12,063 bases of DNA from positions 1 through 12,063 of the forward strand of contig JAKSQI010000036.1 of NCBI GenBank assembly GCA_024404215.1. The letters run 5' to 3'. The DNA comes from Oscillospiraceae bacterium. Its GTDB lineage: Bacteria > Bacillota > Clostridia > Oscillospirales > Oscillospiraceae. The position numbers were made by a program, and so were the translations under genes. This document shows, piece by piece, positions 1 to 7,087 of the stretch. The notes under the pieces were generated by a model. It made no database searches and was not told where the DNA came from. It was given only the letters and a program-made list of their open reading frames with translations. The first letter of the stretch is position 1. Each line of letters opens with the position of its first letter.

Positions 1-2
1 TG

Positions 3-314
3 GCCCGTGTTGCCTATCGGGAAGGCTATCCCGAAATCGGCATGTACTGGGAAAAGGCCGGTTTGGAAGAGGCTGAGCACGCCGCCAAGTTTGCTGAGCT
101 TTTGGGTGAAGTTATTACCGACAGCACCAAGAAGAATCTGCAGATGCGGGTAGACGCTGAAAACGGCGCTACCGCCGGCAAAACCGATTTGGCTAAGCTG
201 GCCAAGCAGTATGGTTTGGATGCTATCCACGACACGGTACATGAAATGGCCCGTGATGAAGCAAGACACGGCAAAGCTCTGGCAGGCTTGCTGGAACGCT
301 ACTTCGGCAAATAA
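3..314 (+). CDS. Rubrerythrin family protein, 3' part only (5' end outside window)
   Basis: The frame is open from base 3 to a TAA stop and gives the last 103 residues; the true start lies upstream of the window. Rubrerythrins are non-haem diiron peroxidases of the ferritin-like four-helix bundle that reduce H2O2 in the cytoplasm of anaerobes. Two ExxH metal-ligand motifs are visible, EEAEH about 27 residues into the fragment and DEARH about 20 residues before the end, with a conserved-looking AENGATAGKTD segment between them. The protein stops just after the second motif (ERYFGK), so there is no C-terminal rubredoxin domain. As I recall, clostridial relatives of this type carry the rubredoxin domain at the N terminus instead, which cannot be seen here. 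A strong hairpin terminator follows 36 bases after the stop, so this is the last gene of its transcript. Confidence 0.9.
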   Translation, partial: ARVAYREGYPEIGMYWEKAGLEEAEHAAKFAELLGEVITDSTKKNLQMRVDAENGATAGKTDLAKLAKQYGLDAIHDTVHEMARDEARHGKALAGLLERYFGK

Positions 315-350
315 TCGTGGGCTCCGGCTATCCAAAACAGCCCTTTCACG

Positions 351-397
351 AAGCAGGCGGTCACCCTAGAACGGTGACCGCCTGCTTATTTGTTGGG
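351..397 (+). terminator. Rho-independent terminator of the rubrerythrin gene
   Basis: A perfect 15-bp inverted repeat (351-365 with 373-387) encloses a 7-base loop. The 3' arm ends in TT and is followed by a T-rich stretch on the plus strand. It lies 36 bases after the rubrerythrin stop. The minus-strand side lacks a T-run, so it should act mainly in the plus direction. Confidence 0.85.
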
Positions 398-519
398 TTT
401 AGTACAAAGGTAAATCCGCATCCAGATGATTTTATCTCAGCAACTCCACCGCCCGTTTTTGAACCAATCGAGTTATAAGTAATAAGACAGCGAACCTGTT
501 TCCGATTGTTATCAGTCAT
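361..519 (-). CDS. Candidate small ORF, 52 aa, unknown function
   Basis: The ATG at 519-517 opens a 52-codon frame ending in TGA at 363-361. An AGGAGG ribosome binding site (531-536) lies 11 bases upstream, which is slightly long but strong. The product is polar, begins MTDNNRKQVRC and contains KTGGG and SSGCGFTF segments. It has no signal peptide or membrane segment, and I recognise no family. Two points argue against it: its last ten or so codons coincide with the terminator hairpin of the opposing rubrerythrin gene, and only weak promoter-like sequence lies upstream. It could be a true small protein gene, a decayed remnant, or chance. It occupies an otherwise gene-free gap. Confidence 0.3.
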   Translation of the reverse strand: MTDNNRKQVRCLITYNSIGSKTGGGVAEIKSSGCGFTFVLNPTNKQAVTVLG

Positions 520-590
520 GCACGCCTAGGCCTCCTGGATAAAGTCATCGTATACTAAGCCTTCAATTCAGCTACTGTTACCGCGTATAC
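388..590. other. Intergenic stretch between terminator and hairpin
   Basis: Apart from the candidate small ORF on the minus strand, nothing else is supported here. I see no tRNA cloverleaf, no convincing promoter and no repeat. The hexamer GTATAC occurs twice (550-555 and 585-590), but no wider repeat surrounds it. Confidence 0.4.
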
Positions 591-636
591 GAACAACGCC
601 TGGGAAAGCGAAAAGTCGCTTTCCCAGGCGTTGTTC
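591..636 (-). terminator. Long perfect hairpin, probable terminator of the flavoprotein gene
   Basis: A perfect 20-bp stem (591-610 with 617-636) closes a 6-base loop (AAAAGT). It sits 15 bases beyond the TAA stop of the minus-strand flavoprotein gene. The T-rich segment TTGTTC is inside the stem, and no separate T-tract follows on either strand. Termination is therefore likely but not textbook; a role in mRNA 3'-end protection is equally compatible. Confidence 0.6.
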
Positions 637-651
637 ATATTTAGACGACTG

Positions 652-2262
652 TTAGTTTTCCTTGGAAATGGTATCCGCAGCTTCCAGTGCCCAGGTAATG
701 GCACGGCAGTGGCTGTTGCCGTTAAGCAGCAAGGGATAATCCACGCCGTAGAGGCCACCGGCAGTATTGCCGATGGCAAACAGGCCGGGGATGGGCTTGC
801 TGTTTAGATCCAGAACATGCATTTGAGGATCAATGAGGACGCCGCCGTGAACATTCAGCAGAGCGGGGCCCCATTTCAAAGCATAGAAGGGGGACTCCAC
901 AATGGGGGTCAGCAGTTCCGCCCGCTTGCCGTAGTCCGTATCCTTGCCTTGGGCAGCCATCTCATTATAACGAGCAACGGTGGCCTTCAGATTCTCTACA
1001 GGAACCTCCATCTGTTCCGCCAGCTCCTCTAAAGTGTCGGCCTTAAAGCAGGTTCCCTTTTTGACATATCGCTCAATGGTTTTGTCAATGCCGTTATCCG
1101 GGGACCATTTATCGCCATAGAAGCAAATCAAAGGGTCGGTAAACTGTCCGCCGCAGATTTCAGCCCGTTCGCCTACCTGCTCAAACCAGTTTTTATCAAA
1201 CACGGAATAGGCAAAATCGCCCTGGGGCTGCTGCAGGCAGCGAATCGCCTTGGCCTGTACCCAGGTATCCTCATTCATAAAGCGCTTACCCTGACGGTTG
1301 ACATGGAGGAAGAAGAAGCAATATATAGAATATGCCAGCAAATGCAGAGACAGAGCCCAGGAGGGGTCTTCAAAGGCAGCCCCTGCCCAGTAAGCCATCT
1401 GATGGCCGTCACCGGTATTCAGACCGGCAGGGGAATACCCGTTGCGCTTAGGCTTAAGGCCCATGGGGCAGAAAGCATCCAGCATTTCCGGATTGGAGCC
1501 GATATCGCCGGTAGCCAAAATAACGCCTCTGGTGCCAACATAGCGTCGGTATTTGCCGTCTTCCCCCTTGGCAATAAAGCCCTTAACCCGGCCGGCTTCA
1601 TCCTTTTCCAGATACTGAACCCGAGTATTGCGGATAATTTGGTTGCCGCCCTCCAAAATGACATTCTGCTCCATCTCACACATGAGATGGGCACCGCCCT
1701 TGTGCTTATAGCGGGTACTGCCTTCCTTTTGGAAGAGGAAATGGGTGCCGGGATACTCGGTAAAATCGGGACCTTTATAGTGGCCGCCGTGCAGAGCACA
1801 TACCACATCCTCACCGCCGATATCCAGCAGCCACTGCAGTGCAGCACCGCTCTTATTGATATAAAGCCAGAGCAGGTCCTCATTCACACGGCTGCCGCAG
1901 ATACGCATCCAGTCACGGGCGAACTGTTGCTTATCAATGTGCACGCCGTTCTCTTCCATGCATTTGGATTCCAGACAGGCAATGTGGGCACCACGGGCCA
2001 CAATTCCTTTGTACTTCTCCACAACGATGCAACGGATTCCAAGCTGAGTCAGCCGGGCACCGGCAGCCAGACCGGCGATACCGCCGCCAACAATACCAAC
2101 CTCCGTAGTAATGGTTTCAACAATTTCATCTTCCGGGATTTTCTTGGGAGGCTTGGACCAGGAATACTTGTCAAAGCGGTGGTCACGAACCTCCTGCACA
2201 TTATTCTTTACACTTTCAATGTAATCCATATCCCCTTCCGGGGGACGCAGTTCGTCAGCCAT
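652..2262 (-). CDS. FAD-dependent oxidoreductase, fumarate reductase/succinate dehydrogenase flavoprotein-like
   Basis: A 536-residue protein of the FAD_binding_2 family (flavoproteins of fumarate, urocanate and ketosteroid reductases). A Rossmann dinucleotide fold starts at GIVGGGIAG (56-64), with the ribose-binding acidic residue in VVEK (80-83). Other family landmarks are ATGDIGSNPEML (250-261), NTGDG (282-286), GKRFMNED (325-332), VHGG (471-474) and the C-terminal FAD segment IPGLFAIGNTAGG (491-503). There is no haem-binding CxxCH domain, no FMN-linked domain and no export signal, so it should be cytoplasmic and take electrons from a partner not seen here. The start is the ATG at 2262 with AGAGG 7 bases upstream. 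The substrate cannot be told from sequence; a carbon-carbon double-bond reductase or dehydrogenase role is the family expectation. It appears to be transcribed alone, although another flavoenzyme gene lies nearby on the same strand. Confidence 0.88.
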   Translation of the reverse strand: MADELRPPEGDMDYIESVKNNVQEVRDHRFDKYSWSKPPKKIPEDEIVETITTEVGIVGGGIAGLAAGARLTQLGIRCIVVEKYKGIVARGAHIACLESKCMEENGVHIDKQQFARDWMRICGSRVNEDLLWLYINKSGAALQWLLDIGGEDVVCALHGGHYKGPDFTEYPGTHFLFQKEGSTRYKHKGGAHLMCEMEQNVILEGGNQIIRNTRVQYLEKDEAGRVKGFIAKGEDGKYRRYVGTRGVILATGDIGSNPEMLDAFCPMGLKPKRNGYSPAGLNTGDGHQMAYWAGAAFEDPSWALSLHLLAYSIYCFFFLHVNRQGKRFMNEDTWVQAKAIRCLQQPQGDFAYSVFDKNWFEQVGERAEICGGQFTDPLICFYGDKWSPDNGIDKTIERYVKKGTCFKADTLEELAEQMEVPVENLKATVARYNEMAAQGKDTDYGKRAELLTPIVESPFYALKWGPALLNVHGGVLIDPQMHVLDLNSKPIPGLFAIGNTAGGLYGVDYPLLLNGNSHCRAITWALEAADTISKEN

Positions 2263-2316
2263 ACTATTACCTCTTTCTCTTTTTTCATTCTTTGACGGGA
2301 ATGCTACTTGCCCTAT

Positions 2317-2344
2317 ATTTTAGCATCACAATGAAAAAACACAA
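2317..2344 (-). promoter_or_regulatory. Candidate promoter of the FAD oxidoreductase gene
   Basis: On the minus strand a TTGTGT -35 (2344-2339) is followed after 16 bases by a TAAAAT -10 (2322-2317), directly preceded by TGC, which gives an extended -10. The implied leader is about 45-50 bases. The -35 matches the consensus at three of six positions, so the call rests on the -10 side. Confidence 0.4.
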
Positions 2345-2461
2345 TACTTGCCATTGTTTCTTTTTTCGCAAAATATGATTTTTGATTTTTCCTTTGTCCC
2401 CTTTTCTTTTCCTCCCTTTTGGTGTATGCTTATCTCATCACAAAACGAAAGGATGTCACCT

Positions 2462-2845
2462 ATGGGATTTGTTGATTTCTGCAAGCTGGTTTGGGCCAAT
2501 TTTTTGGATGTAGTCGTGAACCGCTATGTCTGCTTTGAGGGGCGCGCAGGACGAAAGGAGTATTGGCTGTTCTTTCTGTTCAATTTTGCCGTGTCGGTTG
2601 TACTGGGTATTCTTGGCAGGGGCGCCGGCATCTTCACGGTCATTGATGGTTTGTACAGTTTAGCTGTGCTGCTGCCCGGTTTAGGCCTGACATGGCGCCG
2701 ACTGCATGACATCGGTAAGTCCGGTCTATGTATTCTTTTGGGGTTGATTCCCGTAGTAGGCTGGATCATTGTTCTCGTATATGTTATTAAGCCCAGCGAG
2801 CCTGTAGCTAACACCTACGGTCCCGTCCCCTACGATACCTTCTAA
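2462..2845 (+). CDS. DUF805 family inner-membrane protein
   Basis: A 127-residue small membrane protein of the DUF805 (YhaH-like) family, whose function is unknown. Landmarks are FEGRAGRKEYW (25-35) before the first membrane helix, PGLGLTWRRLHDIGKSG (72-88) with the family's RLHD motif, and the C-terminal NxYGP segment (about 117-121). Hydrophobic stretches at about 36-52, 56-77 and 89-109 suggest three or four membrane spans. The ATG at 2462 is chosen because AAAGGA (2448-2453) sits 8 bases upstream; the in-frame ATG at 2453 abuts the ribosome binding site and earlier ones lie in a pyrimidine-rich leader. The gene is divergent from the FAD oxidoreductase and convergent with the DUF1294 gene. 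It is probably monocistronic. Confidence 0.85.
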   Translation: MGFVDFCKLVWANFLDVVVNRYVCFEGRAGRKEYWLFFLFNFAVSVVLGILGRGAGIFTVIDGLYSLAVLLPGLGLTWRRLHDIGKSGLCILLGLIPVVGWIIVLVYVIKPSEPVANTYGPVPYDTF

Positions 2846-2854
2846 ACCAGCAAG

Positions 2855-2885
2855 AAAGCCCTGCCAAAACGGCAGGGCTTTTCTC
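2855..2885. terminator. Bidirectional intrinsic terminator between convergent genes
   Basis: An 11-bp stem (2855-2865 with 2871-2881) closes an AAAAC loop and is followed by T-rich sequence on the plus strand, 10 bases after the DUF805 stop. On the minus strand the same hairpin is followed by TTTCTT, so it can also end the flavoenzyme-DUF1294 transcript. Confidence 0.85.
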
Positions 2886-2921
2886 AAGACCGTGGTCGGC
2901 TTCAAACCGACCACGGTCTTG
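2885..2921 (-). terminator. Second hairpin in the convergent region
   Basis: A perfect 15-bp stem (2885-2899 with 2907-2921) closes a 7-base loop. It lies 6 bases beyond the DUF1294 stop on the minus strand. It has no T-tract of its own, but is followed in that direction by the T-tailed hairpin at 2855-2881, so the two probably act together. Confidence 0.6.
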
Positions 2922-2927
2922 TGTCTG

Positions 2928-3206
2928 TTATATTTCTTTTCGCCAAAGCAGAAGCAGCAGAGCCAGCTGCAGCACAAGGCCCAGAGTGTTTACCACCCAA
3001 AAGTACCAGTGTTTGGTTTTATGGCGGAAGGCCTTCATGCCCAGCAGGGCGCCGGCAGCGCCGCCGATAAGGCCAACCCCCAGAAGGACGGACTCTTTGG
3101 TTCGCCATGCCCCGGTTTTGGCCTTTCTCTTATCGGAGCCGTAAAGGATGAAGGCAATGAGGGACAGCAGAACCAAATAAAAGGCAAAGACAAGGCTAAG
3201 CTTCAT
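2928..3206 (-). CDS. DUF1294 family small membrane protein
   Basis: A 92-residue protein matching the DUF1294 (YsdA-like) family, of unknown function. Three hydrophobic segments are visible (about 4-23, 39-57 and 68-88). Between them are the family motifs YGSDKRKA (22-29), the W-R-x-x-E segment (34-38) and FRHKT (60-64). Length and motif order are normal for the family. The ATG at 3206 has a GGAAGG ribosome binding site immediately after the stop of the upstream flavoenzyme. The genes are 12 bases apart, so the two are almost certainly co-transcribed and translationally linked. Whether the products work together is unknown. Confidence 0.88.
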   Translation of the reverse strand: MKLSLVFAFYLVLLSLIAFILYGSDKRKAKTGAWRTKESVLLGVGLIGGAAGALLGMKAFRHKTKHWYFWVVNTLGLVLQLALLLLLWRKEI

Positions 3207-3218
3207 GGTAAACCTTCC

Positions 3219-5213
3219 TTACACAAAGCGGGTGGCCTCAAAGGCATGGAAGACGGCATCACGAATGTCTCCGGAGGAAGCGGCATCACCTATGATATGG
3301 AAGGAGGTTTCCGGGCAGGAGTGGGCAAACTGCAAAGCCACCTGACGACGGGGACGCATCCCCACTGCCATCAGCACCGTGTCAGCCGGGATGGTCAGCA
3401 CTTCTCCGGTTTCCCTGTTTTCCGCCTTGACGCAGTCCGGCTCAATGGCCAGCAGCTTATGGCCCAGCAGGCGGTTTACACCATACTGCTTCGTCATCTG
3501 CAGCAGATTGAGACCGGCGCCGGTACGCATAAGATCAACCTCTTTGGCCATTTCCAAAACGGTAACGGTCTTTCCTTCCATGGCCATAGTAATGGAGGCC
3601 TCCGTACCCACAGAGGACCCGCCGACGATAACAACCCGGTCACCAACCGGCACCCGGCCGTTCTCCCCTTCCGGTGCCCAGAAAACATGAGGCAGGTCGG
3701 AGCCGGGCAGCTTAGGCAGAATGGGGTCCGCGCCCACGCAAGCAAAGACCTCGTCGTAGTGCTCCTCTGCCAGCAGTTCAGCGGTAGCCTCGGTGTTCAG
3801 CAAAACCCGGGCACCGCAGTTTGCGGCAAAATCCTGCATATAGGCCACGTAATCCCGCAGGTCTTTTTTAAAGGGGGCACCGACAGCATCCTTGACATGA
3901 CCGCCGATGGAATCGGATTCTTCATACAGAGTAACCTCGTGCCCCCGCTGCAGCAGCCACTTGGTGCACTCCACACCGGCAGGGCCGCCGCCGATGACAG
4001 CAACCTTCTTTTTTACCGGGGCAGGTGGAAGAATACCGCCGGGGTACTCCTTAAAGCGGCCCCACATGGGGTTAACAGAACAGAGCTTGGCAGTGTGAGG
4101 GCTGGCCATGCGGAAGCAGCGGCAGCGCAGACAGGGCATATGCTGCCATTCCTTACCCTCTGCATACTTTTTGGGCATGTCATAATCGGCATGGAGGCCA
4201 CGATTGATGGCGCAGATATCTGCCTTGCCGGACGCTATGATTTCCTCCGCCATGGCGGCATCCTTAATGGCACCTACCACAGCAATGGTCAACTCTGGGT
4301 AAGCCTTTTTGATGGCTGCAGCAAAATCCACATTCAGCATCTGGGGCATGGTGTAATTGGACATGAGATAACCCATGTATTCCGGTTGCCCCCAAAGGTC
4401 GTGAATGCCGGCGGACACATGAAGGATATCTATTTTATCCTTGATGTATTTGATAAATTCAATGGTCTCTTCCAAATGCATCTGCTCCGGATGAATTTCA
4501 TCGGCAGAAATGCGATATTCAATAACAAAGTTTTCGCCAACCTCGGCACGGACAGCATCAATAACCTCACAGGCAAAGCGGGCCCGGTTTTCCAGGCTGC
4601 CGCCGTATTCATCGGTACGGTGGTTGTAGTAGCTGCCGGCAAACTGGGAAATCAGATTGCCGTGGGCACCATGAATCATGCAAAGCTTCATGCCGGCCTG
4701 CTTGCAGAAACGAGCAGCCCGGGCATACTTGGCTACGGTTTCCTTAATCTTTTCCCTGCTCATTTCAACGGTAGGGATGGGAGCACGGCCCAGACGTTCC
4801 GCCCGCTTCTCTTCCGCCACAGTAACGAAGGAAGAACAGCTGTAAGGGGCACGGCCGATATTTTCCGGAGCCGTATCCTTGCCATTATGAGTCAGTTCCG
4901 CCGAAGCCTGCACCCCGTAGGTTTCGCACATCTCCACATAACGGCGCAGGGGCAGGCCGCCATCAGGGTGGGACAGCTGCATCTGACGGGCCTCATCGCT
5001 GCTCTCCGTAATATCTATGGTGGCATTGCCCACCGCGCCGGCGGCTACACCGCCTTTGGCATATTGGCGGTAGTATTCTACAAAATCTTCAGTTACAAAG
5101 CCCCGGTCATCGCAGGCAAAAAAACAGCCCGGAGGGGCCTGCACCAGATGGTTTTTGAACAGTACGCCGCGGATTTCAAAGGGCTGAAACACATGGGGAT
5201 ATTTGCTTACCAT
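3219..5213 (-). CDS. NADH:flavin oxidoreductase, old yellow enzyme/2-enoate reductase-like
   Basis: A 664-residue three-part enzyme resembling 2,4-dienoyl-CoA reductase, 2-enoate reductase and the bile-acid enzymes BaiCD/BaiH. The N-terminal FMN-binding TIM barrel (about 5-355) shows ELTHNGK (106-112), HGAHGNLISQF (181-191) and NHRTDEYGGSLENR (197-210). A Cys cluster (C361, C364, C366, C378) should hold the 4Fe-4S centre. A FAD/NAD(P)-binding half follows, with GGGPAG (408-413), GGSSVGTE (531-538) and the terminal IGDA segment (641-644). Electrons should flow NAD(P)H to FAD to 4Fe-4S to FMN and reduce an enoate-type double bond; the substrate is unknown. The cysteine spacing CxxCxC is shorter than the usual CxxCxxxC. 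ATG 5213 is preferred because AAGGAG lies 8 bases upstream; ATG 5219 is only 2 bases from it. A DUF1294 gene follows. Confidence 0.9.
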   Translation of the reverse strand: MVSKYPHVFQPFEIRGVLFKNHLVQAPPGCFFACDDRGFVTEDFVEYYRQYAKGGVAAGAVGNATIDITESSDEARQMQLSHPDGGLPLRRYVEMCETYGVQASAELTHNGKDTAPENIGRAPYSCSSFVTVAEEKRAERLGRAPIPTVEMSREKIKETVAKYARAARFCKQAGMKLCMIHGAHGNLISQFAGSYYNHRTDEYGGSLENRARFACEVIDAVRAEVGENFVIEYRISADEIHPEQMHLEETIEFIKYIKDKIDILHVSAGIHDLWGQPEYMGYLMSNYTMPQMLNVDFAAAIKKAYPELTIAVVGAIKDAAMAEEIIASGKADICAINRGLHADYDMPKKYAEGKEWQHMPCLRCRCFRMASPHTAKLCSVNPMWGRFKEYPGGILPPAPVKKKVAVIGGGPAGVECTKWLLQRGHEVTLYEESDSIGGHVKDAVGAPFKKDLRDYVAYMQDFAANCGARVLLNTEATAELLAEEHYDEVFACVGADPILPKLPGSDLPHVFWAPEGENGRVPVGDRVVIVGGSSVGTEASITMAMEGKTVTVLEMAKEVDLMRTGAGLNLLQMTKQYGVNRLLGHKLLAIEPDCVKAENRETGEVLTIPADTVLMAVGMRPRRQVALQFAHSCPETSFHIIGDAASSGDIRDAVFHAFEATRFV

Positions 5214-5234
5214 AGTCATTTCTCCTTTATCTGC

Positions 5235-5254
5235 GCCCCTTCGGGGCTTCGTTT
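5235..5254. repeat. GC-rich hairpin upstream of the flavoenzyme gene
   Basis: A GCCCC/GGGGC inverted repeat (5235-5239 with 5243-5247) has a 3-base loop. A TTCGTTTT run follows it on the plus strand, so it resembles a short terminator in that direction, but no plus-strand gene ends here. On the minus strand it would lie in the leader, about 20 bases before the start codon. Confidence 0.4.
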
Positions 5255-5275
5255 TATCAATAGGCAGCTGAGGTG

Positions 5276-5338
5276 CCCCCTCCGTCAGGCGAAGTCTGAC
5301 ACCTCCCCTATAGTCATGTGGGGGAGGAAGGTGGAGGG
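5276..5338. repeat. Multi-armed palindromic intergenic element
   Basis: An outer stem CCCTCC/GGAGGG (5278-5283 with 5333-5338) encloses two hairpins: GTCAGGC/GTCTGAC (5284-5290 with 5294-5300, one wobble pair, 3-base loop) and CCTCCCC/GGGGAGG (5302-5308 with 5321-5327). The layout is a three-way junction. From memory, very similar units (a GGGGAGGTGTC core with a following inverted GTC arm and GGAGGGGG) are scattered between genes of many clostridial and related genomes. Only one copy is visible in this window, so its repeat nature is inferred. Confidence 0.55.
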
Positions 5339-5340
5339 AG

Positions 5341-5567
5341 ACTGGGCATTCGTCTTTTCCCGCACCATTAGGAAATGGGCTTTTCTGCTGTCATGCCAGC
5401 TGCCACCGGCAGTTTATTCACTACCGTTTGCCTCACTTCATTACCCATACTCATAGGGGAACAGGAAGGATAAAGGCAGCATTGTCTTCTCCTTATGCCT
5501 CGTTCTCTCGGGGAAGGGGCCAATCTTCTTCCTTGCCAGTAGTTGTTCTCCGACTTTTCTATTGGGC
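5341..5567. other. Intergenic stretch with no supported gene
   Basis: It holds only a short minus-strand open frame (5368-5574), which starts inside the end of the DUF2461 gene, has an arginine- and proline-rich low-information product and no ribosome binding site. A weak inverted repeat is present near 5506-5524. I see no clear terminator for the DUF2461 gene and no convincing promoter for the flavoenzyme gene, although one of each would be expected here. Confidence 0.5.
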
Positions 5568-6293
5568 TTACCACATGTCCGGTTCACGGACGGAATAGAA
5601 GGCCTTCAGCTGTTCACCGTAGGAGTTTTCCTCGGTAGCTGCCCGGAAAAGGAACTGCCGCAGGGGTTCGTAGCGGGCAGTGCGTTCCTCTATGACTTTG
5701 CCACAGGCAGAAAAGCTTTTGAAAGCCTTTTTTGGCAGATTCTCAAAAAACATCCAGTTTTTCAGCTTTATCCATTTAGCGCCGGGACAGTCTGCTGCGT
5801 AGCCCCGGGGCATGGTTTTCAGGGAGTCCCCCTGAAGGTCAACCTCTGCCTGCCGCAGCAGCTCTTCCAGTTCACCGGCATGATTGGTAATGTAATCCCG
5901 AACCTGGTTGGTTTTGGCTGTGCTTTCACACCAGACCCCGGTGCCGAAAAAGCAGGCATCGTGAGCTATGTGCAGGAAATAACCAATGGGCAGCCAGGAG
6001 CGGCGGTCTGCCGAGATATAGGCCCAGAAGGAAGGATTGTAGGGCGGCAAATCCCGGTGCATGCGGGCATCACGGGGAATGCGGTAGGTCCAATCCTTTA
6101 CCCGTGTGTACATGATATCAGCCTCCAGAGAGGGTGCCCCCCGACAAACAGAAAAGCGCAGGGTTTCCAGCAACTCGGCAAAGTCAGCACGGGCAGCATC
6201 GTAGGCATCATGGTGTTCGTGGAACCAGGTACGGTTGTTGTTGGCTGCCAAATCGGCACTGTATTGAAGAATACGGTCAAAATCACTTACCAT
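5568..6293 (-). CDS. DUF2461 family protein
   Basis: A 241-residue protein of the DUF2461 (TIGR02453) family. The signature NNNRTWF is at 18-24, and the R-x-x-R-D-x-R segment followed by DLPPYNP is at 71-87. The function of the family is unknown; there is no signal peptide or membrane span, so it is probably cytoplasmic. The ATG at 6293 is chosen because a GGAG/GAGG stretch lies at a suitable distance. The alternative GTG at 6305 overlaps the murI stop by 3 bases and has the GGAG immediately against it. Either way it is the third gene of the tmcAL-murI operon, with at most 8 bases between it and murI. Family length is normal. Confidence 0.85.
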   Translation of the reverse strand: MVSDFDRILQYSADLAANNNRTWFHEHHDAYDAARADFAELLETLRFSVCRGAPSLEADIMYTRVKDWTYRIPRDARMHRDLPPYNPSFWAYISADRRSWLPIGYFLHIAHDACFFGTGVWCESTAKTNQVRDYITNHAGELEELLRQAEVDLQGDSLKTMPRGYAADCPGAKWIKLKNWMFFENLPKKAFKSFSACGKVIEERTARYEPLRQFLFRAATEENSYGEQLKAFYSVREPDMW

Positions 6294-6301
6294 GGGCTGC
6301 C

Positions 6302-7087
6302 TCACTCCGTTTCTGCTTCCAGCTCTTTTAGCCGAGCCAGCAATCTGCCTGCACGAGCAGTAACAGCCTCCCCGGCCGGTTGGCCGTCGGTGACATAGTA
6401 TTCAATCCGGCCCGAGCCACCGCCCCGCTGCCCCTGCTTTTCCAGTAAATCCTTCAGGCGGCGCACCGTCCCCATGCTGCCGTCCAGCATGCGGATTCCG
6501 CCAGGGAAAAAGGCAGCCAAAGGCTTCTTAAAATGGTTGAAATGGGTACAGCCAAGAACCAGATCGGAATACTCCGCCAAATTTTTGCCCTCCAGCCGAC
6601 TTGCAATGTACTGCCGTACCGCCGGAGAATCGTACTCCTCCGCCTCACAGAAATGGACCAGTCCCGGCATGGCCAGCAAATCCACCGTATCCTCTGCATC
6701 CAGAGAAGCAATCAGCTGTCGGAGCTTGCTTTCCCGCACGGTGACGGGAGTAGCCATAACCAAAATGCGGCGGCTGCCGGCCTGCTCTACCGCAGGCTTG
6801 ACGGCAGGCTCAATGCCTACAATGGGCATGGAGAAGCGCGCCCGCAGCTGTTCAATGGCAACCGATGTGGCCGTATTGCAGGCAATGACTACAGCCTTGA
6901 CCTGCTTACTTTCCATAAAGGAAACAGCTGCTGTAGAGTATGCCACAATCTGCTCCGGGCTTTTTTCCCCGTATGGCACATGGCCCTCATCGGCATAATA
7001 TACATAATCCTCATCCGGCAAAAGCCTCAAAGCCTTGTCCAGGACAGTGAGACCGCCCAGGCCGGAATCAAAAATACCAATACTCAT
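6302..7087 (-). CDS. murI: Glutamate racemase
   Basis: A 261-residue enzyme that interconverts L- and D-glutamate for peptidoglycan synthesis in the cytoplasm, without cofactor. The hallmark residues are present: Asp7-Ser8 in IFDSGLGG, the YADEGHVPYG segment (31-40), catalytic Cys70 in ACNTATS, and the second catalytic Cys180 with His182 in LGCTHF. Length is normal. The ATG at 7087 overlaps the tmcAL stop in an ATGA arrangement. AAGGAG lies 8 bases upstream, inside the end of tmcAL, so the two genes are translationally coupled. Confidence 0.97.
   Translation of the reverse strand: MSIGIFDSGLGGLTVLDKALRLLPDEDYVYYADEGHVPYGEKSPEQIVAYSTAAVSFMESKQVKAVVIACNTATSVAIEQLRARFSMPIVGIEPAVKPAVEQAGSRRILVMATPVTVRESKLRQLIASLDAEDTVDLLAMPGLVHFCEAEEYDSPAVRQYIASRLEGKNLAEYSDLVLGCTHFNHFKKPLAAFFPGGIRMLDGSMGTVRRLKDLLEKQGQRGGGSGRIEYYVTDGQPAGEAVTARAGRLLARLKELEAETE

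Noticed and set aside
1303..2295. A 330-codon plus-strand open frame
   Set aside because: It is the antisense shadow of the FAD oxidoreductase gene, with no recognisable domain.
2892..5456. An 854-codon plus-strand open frame
   Set aside because: It is antisense to the flavoenzyme and DUF1294 genes, both of which have clear family motifs. It runs through terminators and a repeat and has no ribosome binding site.
5368..5574. A 68-codon minus-strand frame after the DUF2461 gene
   Set aside because: It starts with GTG inside the DUF2461 coding end, lacks a ribosome binding site and looks like translated intergenic palindromic sequence.
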